This document shows positions 1 through 4,357 of a DNA stretch of 6,189 bases, one piece after another. Both the position numbers and the translations under genes were made by a program. Position 1 is the first letter of the stretch. Every line of letters starts with the position of its first letter. The notes beneath the pieces are model-generated. The model was not told the DNA's origin, ran no database searches, and saw only the letters and a program-made list of their open reading frames with translations. This DNA comes from Thermomicrobiales bacterium (GTDB lineage: Bacteria; Chloroflexota; Chloroflexia; Thermomicrobiales; UBA6265). The DNA is taken from positions 1 through 6,189 of the forward strand of contig JADLCW010000308.1 of NCBI GenBank assembly GCA_020847015.1. Reading direction: 5' to 3'.

Positions 1-1531
1 GCACGTCATCGACCAGGATCTCGCCGGCCTGCTGGTAAAACTTCAGGCGCTCGGCAGGGTCGATGGTGGTGTCGCCCTTCTTGGCCAATTCATCCAGCGC
101 CGGATTGCAGTAGGCGAACCGCTGGGCGAACGTGGAATCGCACGTCCAGTAGATGCTGATCCAGTTCTGCGGATCCGGGTAATCCTGGATCCAACCGCCC
201 TGCAGCAGCACCTGCGGGAAGGTCTTGTTCTCCTTGCGCAACGCGACCAGCGTGGTGCCGTCGGTCGGCTCCAGGGTAATGGCGATGCCGAGGATGTCGC
301 GATACTGGCCGGCAACCCACTCGGCGCGCTCGGTGGAGCCGGAGAGATCGCTGTTGAAGTACATCTTGATTTCGGGCAGCGCATCCGCCGAACCATAGGA
401 GGAATCAGCCAACGCCTGCTTGGCGGCCTCCGGATCGAAGCCGAACTTGTCGGTCTCGATGGCGCCAGGCAACCCGGCCGGGATCCAGCTCAGGGTCGGC
501 ACGCAGTCGCCGCTGCGAATCTCGGCGCAGAAGGTTTCGCGATCGAAGGCATAGGAGAACGCCTCGCGCACCTTCTGGTCGTTGAACGGTTCCAGATTGA
601 GATTGAAGGCGAGGTTGTAGGTGGAGGCGGTCGGGTAGGAGAGGAACGCCTCGCTCAACTCCGGATCGGCTTGCACTTCGGGACTCTGCGGCGGCTCGAG
701 ATTGACGATGTCCAGATCACCGCTGCGATAGGCCTCGAGCGCGACTGCCGCATCCTCAACATAGACGTACTCGATCCGGTCCATCTTGGGCCGGCCCTCG
801 TAGTACGTGTCGCTGGCCTCAAAGGCAATCAACTGATCCTCATCGATGCTGAGGACGTTGAACGGGCCATTGCCAATGTGGTTCTCGGCCTTCTTCCACC
901 AGTTGTCCGGATCGGCCTCCGCGATCTCGCGCTTGACCGGGTAGAACACCCACGTGTAGGCGATCGTGTGGAAGAAGGGGGTCGGGCTGACCAGGTCGAT
1001 CTGCAAGGTCAGGTCGTCCAGCGCCTTCGCGCCGAGCGCCGCGACGCCGGCGTTGTAGGCGTCATCCGTGATTTCGCCGTCGGCGCCCAGGCTGGCCAAC
1101 TCTTCGCAGCCCTTGACGAAGAACAACAGCGACTGGTATTCGCCGGCGACCCGCGGCGAGCAGGTGCGCTCCACGGCGTAGCGGAAGTTCTCCGCCGTCA
1201 GCGGAGACCCGTCGCTGTACTTCAGGTCGGAGCGCAGGTGGAACGTGATCTGCGTCGCGTCGTCGTTGTATTCCCAGCTTTCCGCCGCGGCCGGCACGGT
1301 ATTTTGCGCGACATCGAGCTTGGTCAGCCCTTCATAGGCCAACGCCAAAATGTCGATCTCGTTGACGAACGAGCTTTTCTGCGGATCGAACACGTCGGGG
1401 TAGGTGGCGTGGTGGACCCGCAGCGTCTTGTCGCCATTCTGCGCCGCGACTCCGGCCGTCATGACCGGGACGAGCAGCGCGAACGTCGCCAGCAGCGCCA
1501 CGAGCCGGACCCACCGTTGGGACACGCTCAC
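1..1531 (-). CDS. ABC transporter substrate-binding protein, family 5 (oligopeptide/dipeptide type), C-terminus off the window
   Basis: Extracytoplasmic solute receptor that would hand a peptide or similar ligand to an Opp/Dpp-type permease. The frame is open for 510 codons from a GTG at 1531 to the window edge; the family is usually about 530-600 residues, so only the last tens are missing. A Sec signal peptide covers residues 1-30 (basic start, hydrophobic core LVALLATFALLVPV, likely cleavage after GVAA). Family 5 hallmarks follow: LTKLD near 70, YSDGSPLTAENFRYAVER at 105-122, GNGPFNV near 220, REAFSYAFDRE near 322-332, and GGWIQDYPDPQNW near 445-457. There is no cysteine at the cleavage site, so it is not an obvious lipoprotein. 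Six cysteines lie in three close pairs (124/142, 335/343, 464/475). GTG was chosen because a strong AGGAGG lies just upstream and no other in-frame start precedes it; a second GTG is two codons in. The ligand cannot be told from sequence; permease genes would be expected to the left. Confidence 0.93.
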   Translation of the reverse strand, partial: MSVSQRWVRLVALLATFALLVPVMTAGVAAQNGDKTLRVHHATYPDVFDPQKSSFVNEIDILALAYEGLTKLDVAQNTVPAAAESWEYNDDATQITFHLRSDLKYSDGSPLTAENFRYAVERTCSPRVAGEYQSLLFFVKGCEELASLGADGEITDDAYNAGVAALGAKALDDLTLQIDLVSPTPFFHTIAYTWVFYPVKREIAEADPDNWWKKAENHIGNGPFNVLSIDEDQLIAFEASDTYYEGRPKMDRIEYVYVEDAAVALEAYRSGDLDIVNLEPPQSPEVQADPELSEAFLSYPTASTYNLAFNLNLEPFNDQKVREAFSYAFDRETFCAEIRSGDCVPTLSWIPAGLPGAIETDKFGFDPEAAKQALADSSYGSADALPEIKMYFNSDLSGSTERAEWVAGQYRDILGIAITLEPTDGTTLVALRKENKTFPQVLLQGGWIQDYPDPQNWISIYWTCDSTFAQRFAYCNPALDELAKKGDTTIDPAERLKFYQQAGEILVDDV

Positions 1532-1536
1532 GGACT

Positions 1537-1546
1537 CCCTCCTCCT
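1537..1546 (-). promoter_or_regulatory. Ribosome binding site of the substrate-binding protein
   Basis: On the minus strand this reads AGGAGGAGGG, an extended purine-rich Shine-Dalgarno sequence ending 5 nt before the GTG at 1531. It decides the non-ATG start of the substrate-binding protein. An ATG at 1577 upstream is in a different frame. Confidence 0.75.
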
Positions 1547-1564
1547 GGGTGACTTTGTCCTGCG

Positions 1565-1586
1565 TCGCGGGCGCCATCGCCCACGA
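1565..1586 (-). promoter_or_regulatory. Leader hairpin in the 5' untranslated region of the substrate-binding protein gene
   Basis: The minus-strand transcript can fold a 9-bp stem (arms 1578-1586 and 1565-1573) around a 4-nt loop. One pair is G-U on the minus-strand RNA but would be C-A on a plus-strand RNA, so the fold favours the leftward transcript. No U-tract follows, so it is not a normal intrinsic terminator for chrA. If transcription starts near 1591, as the predicted promoter implies, the hairpin would sit almost at the mRNA 5' end, where such stems can protect the message. That role is inferred. Confidence 0.4.
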
Positions 1587-1597
1587 GATTGTCGGCT

Positions 1598-1627
1598 ACG
1601 CTACCTTAGTGGTTGTTGACGCGTCAA
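1598..1627 (-). promoter_or_regulatory. Predicted vegetative promoter of the substrate-binding protein gene, with a palindrome over the -35 box
   Basis: On the minus strand TTGACG (1627-1622) and TAGCGT (1603-1598) are separated by 18 nt, close to the high-GC bacterial consensus TTGACR-(16-18)-TAGRRT. Transcription would start near 1591, about 60 nt before the GTG start. The -35 box is half of a perfect 12-bp palindrome TTGACGCGTCAA (1616-1627), so a dimeric regulator bound there would block it. The regulator is unknown. The promoter implies that this gene can be expressed independently of chrA upstream. Confidence 0.45.
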
Positions 1628-1651
1628 TGGCTTCGCGGCAATGCCGGCGGT

Positions 1652-2872
1652 TCATCCCAGCCAACCCGACAGACCTCGCGCCAGCAACCCCGCCGCCGCT
1701 CCCAGTACGATCAACACCGCAGAGTTGACCCGGAACCGCAGCAGCAGCACGACCGCGATTGTCGCGAGCGCCGCGGTCAATTCGTCGATCACGGCGGCGC
1801 GCCCGATGGCCCAGGCGACGGCGACCATGAGGGCGATGGCGGCGGCATTGACCCCATCCAGAAACCCGGCTGCGATTGGAGTTGTGCGAATCCGCGGGAT
1901 CAGCGCGTGCGTGAAACCGACCAGCAGGAAGGCGGGTAGAAAAATGCCGATGGTGGCCAAGACCGCACCCGGCCAGCCGCCGACCAGATAGCCGACGAAG
2001 GTGGCGGTGCTGGAGACGGGGCCGGGCGTGAACTGACCGACCGCCACCGCGTCCAGCAGTTGCCGCTCGGTCAGCCAGCCGAGGCGATCCACGAAATCCT
2101 GCTGGACGAACGCCAGCAGCACGTAGCCAGAGCCAAAGAGCGTGGCCCCGATTTTCAGAAAACGCAGGAACAACTGAAGCGGATCGTAGGGTTGGGCCGC
2201 CGCCAGGAGCACCGGAGTGAAGGTGTCGAGATGCGCCAGCGGCCAGATCGCGAGCGAGGTCGCCGGCGGAACGGCGGACCGCCGGCGTGCCGTTTCCGCC
2301 AGCGCCACGATCGCCCCGGCGCCCAGCAGCACGACCAGTTCGTTGACCCCGGCGAGCGAGAGCGCCAGCGCGGCGAGCGCCACAACCGCGAGCGCGCGCG
2401 AGGTGATGGCGGCATGACCCAGCGCCCAGACGGCTTGGGCGATGATGGCGATGACCACCGGCTTGACCCCGTAGAGCAGCCATTCGGCAGCCGGCGTGGC
2501 GCCGTAGCGGACGTAGAGCCAGGCGAGCGCGAGGGTGATGGCGGAGGCCGGCATGATGAACAGCAGGCCGGCGGCGACGAGGCCGTGCCAACCCGCGCGC
2601 TCCATGCCGATGTGCATCACCATCTCGGTGGAGTTGGGACCGGGGATCAGATTGGTGGCCCCGAGCATATCGAGGAAGTGGGCGTTGGTGAACCAATGGC
2701 GACGACGCACCACTTCGTCGTGCAGCATCCCGATATGAGCGGCGGGACCGCCGAAAGCGGTGCAGCCGAGGCGAAACGCGAGGCGGGCGACCGCCGTCAG
2801 ACTGCCGGCCGCAAACGACGACCCCGCCAACGAATCGTCGGCGGGGTCAGGAATGGGCGGCGAGATCGGCAT
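1652..2872 (-). CDS. chrA: ChrA-type chromate transporter, long-chain (two-domain) form
   Basis: Integral membrane protein of the chromate ion transporter (CHR) family, 406 residues, the normal size for the long-chain form with two homologous halves. Characterised members export chromate from the cytoplasm; this one's substrate is inferred by family only. The N-terminal half has FGGPAAHIGMLHDEVV (40-55) and NLIPGPNSTEM (74-84). The C-terminal half has the matching FGSGYVLLAFVQQDFV (246-261) and GQFTPGPVSSTATFVGY (279-295). Many hydrophobic spans (about 95-120, 138-195, 300-325, 340-400) fit a polytopic protein. The start is the ATG at 2872, 27 nt after the transpeptidase stop; it lacks a Shine-Dalgarno sequence, but no ATG or GTG follows in frame before the conserved region (only a TTG at codon 15). 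The close spacing suggests cotranscription with the transpeptidase. No ChrB-type regulator or other metal-resistance gene is visible, so a resistance role is not certain. Confidence 0.93.
   Translation of the reverse strand: MPISPPIPDPADDSLAGSSFAAGSLTAVARLAFRLGCTAFGGPAAHIGMLHDEVVRRRHWFTNAHFLDMLGATNLIPGPNSTEMVMHIGMERAGWHGLVAAGLLFIMPASAITLALAWLYVRYGATPAAEWLLYGVKPVVIAIIAQAVWALGHAAITSRALAVVALAALALSLAGVNELVVLLGAGAIVALAETARRRSAVPPATSLAIWPLAHLDTFTPVLLAAAQPYDPLQLFLRFLKIGATLFGSGYVLLAFVQQDFVDRLGWLTERQLLDAVAVGQFTPGPVSSTATFVGYLVGGWPGAVLATIGIFLPAFLLVGFTHALIPRIRTTPIAAGFLDGVNAAAIALMVAVAWAIGRAAVIDELTAALATIAVVLLLRFRVNSAVLIVLGAAAGLLARGLSGWLG
2821..2847 (-). promoter_or_regulatory. Inverted repeat inside the first codons of chrA
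   Basis: The 8-bp arms ACCCCGCC (2821-2828) and GGCGGGGT (2840-2847) enclose an 11-nt loop that can itself pair ACG with CGT. It lies over about codons 9-18 of chrA, in the poorly conserved leader before the first CHR motif. No T-run follows on either strand. It could slow early elongation or form part of a structure around the start, but chance is possible in GC-rich DNA. Confidence 0.35.
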
Positions 2873-2879
2873 GTGGGTG

Positions 2880-2894
2880 CGACGCCCGGCGTCG
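2880..2894 (-). promoter_or_regulatory. Small hairpin between the transpeptidase stop and the chrA start
   Basis: CGACGC (2880-2885) and GCGTCG (2889-2894) are perfect 6-bp arms around a 3-nt loop, filling about half of the 27-nt intergenic gap. On the minus-strand message the stem ends 7 nt before the chrA ATG, where a Shine-Dalgarno sequence would normally be. It has no T-tract and is not a convincing terminator. It may limit ribosome access to chrA. Confidence 0.35.
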
Positions 2895-2899
2895 TCGAA

Positions 2900-4168
2900 T
2901 TAGGAGACGACAGTCACGGCGGTGCCGATCGGAGCCCACCCGTAGAGCCACGCGGCGAAATCGAGCGGCAAATTGATGCAGCCATGGCTCATCGGAGTGC
3001 CGAAGTTGTTGTGCCAGTAGGCGCCGTGCAGGGCGTTGCCGAGGTTGTCGAAATACATCACGTCCGGCACGTCCGGCACCTTGTACTCCTCGCCGGCGAT
3101 CACGCCTTCCATCGTTTGCACGTCGTACTTGGTGAGGATGGAGTACATCCCCGGCGGGGTGATGGTTTCCGGCACATTGCCGGTGCCGGTGCTGACGAAG
3201 GTGGAGGCGACGAGATCGCCGTTTTCGTAGACCCACGCCGACTGCTGGGAGATGGAGACGACGATCTCTTTCCAGGCGCCCTGCTGCGGACCCGGACCTG
3301 CCGTGCCAACTGGCCAACCGACCTGGAGCACTTGCGGCGCGGGCGCGGTTTCGACGATTGGCGCTTCTTCGGTCGGAGTGGGGGTGGATGTGGCGTCTTT
3401 GGATTTGCCGGTTGTCGGCCGCTCAGGCTCGACCGGGTCCGCCGGTTTCGTGAACAGCGTCGCCTCGTAGACGGGAACGTCCTGCGGTCGCTCGATGGGC
3501 GCGATGTCGAGATCGTGCTGCTGCGCCAGCATCCGGCCGAGCGGCAGCGGCGCGATGGCGTGCGCCGTCTGGCGCAGCGCGGCGTGCTCGAAGTACTGGA
3601 TCGCCGAACCGTCGGCGGCGCGGAATGGCTCGGTGATCGGTTGCCCGAGCCAATGCATGCCGTCGTTGGCTTCCCAGTAGTCGCGCAACGCGCCACGCAA
3701 CGTGTGTCCGGTTTCGGCAAAGGTCAGACACTCGTCGGCGTCCGGGCCGCAGGCGGTGCGGCGGTCGGCGCGCTGCAGGGCCGTCGAGGGACGCCCGTCG
3801 AGTTGCGCCCGCAGCGCCTCGGTCCCCAGCGCGAGGGTCTGCACCGGATTGCCGTTGGCGGCGTCCGGGACGTAGACCAGCGCCACGTTTTCGTAGTATT
3901 GGACGACACGACTGTCGTCGCCGCTGGCGACGAAGCCTGATGCGGCGTGGAACTCCTCGGTGATGGGGTCGCCGAACAGCGTCTGCTGGGCACGCCAGGC
4001 ATCGAGGAAGAGGCGGTCGGTGGTGTGGCCGGTTTCCGCCACGAACACGGTGGGCGGATTGGAGCCCTCGGCGGCCGCCGGGTCGGGCAGAGCGCCGGCG
4101 GCGATCGTCAGAGCAAGCGCGGAAGCGAGCAGCGCCCGGCGGGCGCGAACTGACCAGGCAATCGACAC
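2900..4168 (-). CDS. Secreted L,D-transpeptidase (YkuD domain) with two N-terminal ETGH repeats
   Basis: Predicted exported enzyme that forms or edits peptidoglycan cross-links (3-3 type) or attaches proteins to the wall, using a cysteine nucleophile. From the GTG at 4168 it is 422 residues. Residues 1-33 are a signal peptide (RARR, hydrophobic ALLASALALTIAAGAL, cleavage near PAAA). Two related repeats follow: about 42-120 (ETGHTTDRLFLDAW, FGDPITEEF, VVQYYENVAL) and 150-215 (ETGHTLRGALRDYW, LGQPITEPF, IQYFEHAAL), with C140/C147 between them. A Pro/Thr-rich linker (about 242-280) leads to the YkuD domain (about 299-422) with HG at 381-382 and the catalytic SHGCINLP (H395, C397). The repeats resemble LGFP-like modules and may bind the wall, which is inferred. 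The GTG start has GGGAG 7 nt upstream and gives a standard signal peptide. In-frame ATGs at 4192, 4243 and 4276 are alternatives, and any further extension runs antisense into recJ. Confidence 0.88.
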   Translation of the reverse strand: MSIAWSVRARRALLASALALTIAAGALPDPAAAEGSNPPTVFVAETGHTTDRLFLDAWRAQQTLFGDPITEEFHAASGFVASGDDSRVVQYYENVALVYVPDAANGNPVQTLALGTEALRAQLDGRPSTALQRADRRTACGPDADECLTFAETGHTLRGALRDYWEANDGMHWLGQPITEPFRAADGSAIQYFEHAALRQTAHAIAPLPLGRMLAQQHDLDIAPIERPQDVPVYEATLFTKPADPVEPERPTTGKSKDATSTPTPTEEAPIVETAPAPQVLQVGWPVGTAGPGPQQGAWKEIVVSISQQSAWVYENGDLVASTFVSTGTGNVPETITPPGMYSILTKYDVQTMEGVIAGEEYKVPDVPDVMYFDNLGNALHGAYWHNNFGTPMSHGCINLPLDFAAWLYGWAPIGTAVTVVS

Positions 4169-4175
4169 GATAGCG

Positions 4176-4181
4176 TCTCCC
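4176..4181 (-). promoter_or_regulatory. Ribosome binding site supporting the GTG start of the L,D-transpeptidase
   Basis: The minus strand reads GGGAGA here, 7 nt before the GTG at 4168. The alternative ATG at 4192 has no purine-rich site upstream, and the ATG at 4243 has GGAGG only 2 nt away, which is too close. This favours the short form, but start selection remains open. Confidence 0.45.
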
Positions 4182-4274
4182 AAGCGGCGCATCGCAGCGT
4201 GCGGTGTCGGCAATTGGTTGATCTGGCCGCCGGGGGTTGGCATTCCCTCCCAAACCTGGTTGGCGACCGGTCTC

Positions 4275-4283
4275 ATGCTACCA
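4275..4283 (-). promoter_or_regulatory. Possible extended -10 element of the L,D-transpeptidase gene
   Basis: The minus strand reads TGGTAGCAT, an extended TGn motif followed by TAGCAT, which fits the TAGRRT-like -10 at five of six positions. No recognisable -35 lies 16-18 nt upstream; that position is occupied by the inverted repeat at 4297-4326. Transcription would start near 4268, which would exclude the in-frame ATG at 4276 as the start of the enzyme. Confidence 0.22.
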
Positions 4284-4357
4284 TGGAGGATGCCTTGTAC
4301 GTTCGGACGCCGGGGCCGGAACGTACCCCAATTGTGCTGCTCTCTCCGAGGTTTTGA
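4283..4357 (+). CDS. Possible 24-codon leader ORF overlapping the recJ start
   Basis: An ATG at 4283 opens 24 codons (beginning MEDALYVRTPG, ending SPRF) and stops with TGA at 4355-4357, sharing its last base with the recJ ATG (TGATG). Such overlaps often allow translational coupling. There is no Shine-Dalgarno sequence before its ATG, the peptide has no recognisable motif, and recJ has its own GAGG site, so it may be a chance open frame. The inverted repeat at 4297-4326 lies inside it. Confidence 0.15.
   Translation: MEDALYVRTPGPERTPIVLLSPRF
4297..4326. repeat. Inverted repeat in the transpeptidase/recJ divergent intergenic region
   Basis: GTACGTTC (4297-4304) and GAACGTAC (4319-4326) are perfect 8-bp inverted arms around 14 nt. 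Pairing can continue with GG/CC past one bulged base. It lies 30 nt upstream of the recJ ATG and about 130 nt upstream of the transpeptidase start. It could be an operator acting on one or both divergent genes, or a hairpin in the recJ leader. It is not an SOS box of the GAAC-N4-GTTC type, since the half-sites face the other way and are far apart. Confidence 0.45.

Noticed and set aside
671..1552. A 293-codon plus-strand open frame opposite the substrate-binding protein
   Set aside because: The minus-strand frame gives a clear family 5 binding protein with signal peptide and ribosome binding site; the plus frame shows no motif and only the composition of a reverse-complement shadow.
1636..1646. 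CGGCA-A-TGCCG inverted repeat as a chrA terminator
   Set aside because: The loop is one base, the effective stem is about 3 bp, and no T-run follows on the minus strand.
1596..2696. A 366-codon minus-strand frame overlapping chrA in another phase
   Set aside because: It is Arg/Gly/His-rich with no hydrophobic spans, while the overlapping phase encodes a full ChrA with both CHR halves.
2060..3940. A 626-codon plus-strand open frame antisense to the transpeptidase and chrA genes
   Set aside because: It is low-complexity and rich in Arg, Gly and His with no domain. It spans two well-supported genes on the other strand and is a typical shadow frame of GC-rich coding DNA.
4297..4326. LexA/SOS box upstream of recJ
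   Set aside because: The half-sites are in the order GTTC...GAAC with 14 nt between, whereas the Gram-positive type SOS box is GAAC-N4-GTTC.
4237..4356. 40-residue N-terminal extension of RecJ from the ATG at 4237
   Set aside because: The ATG at 4357 has a GAGG site 5 nt upstream and gives a normal RecJ length; the extension has no family resemblance and crosses the inverted repeat.
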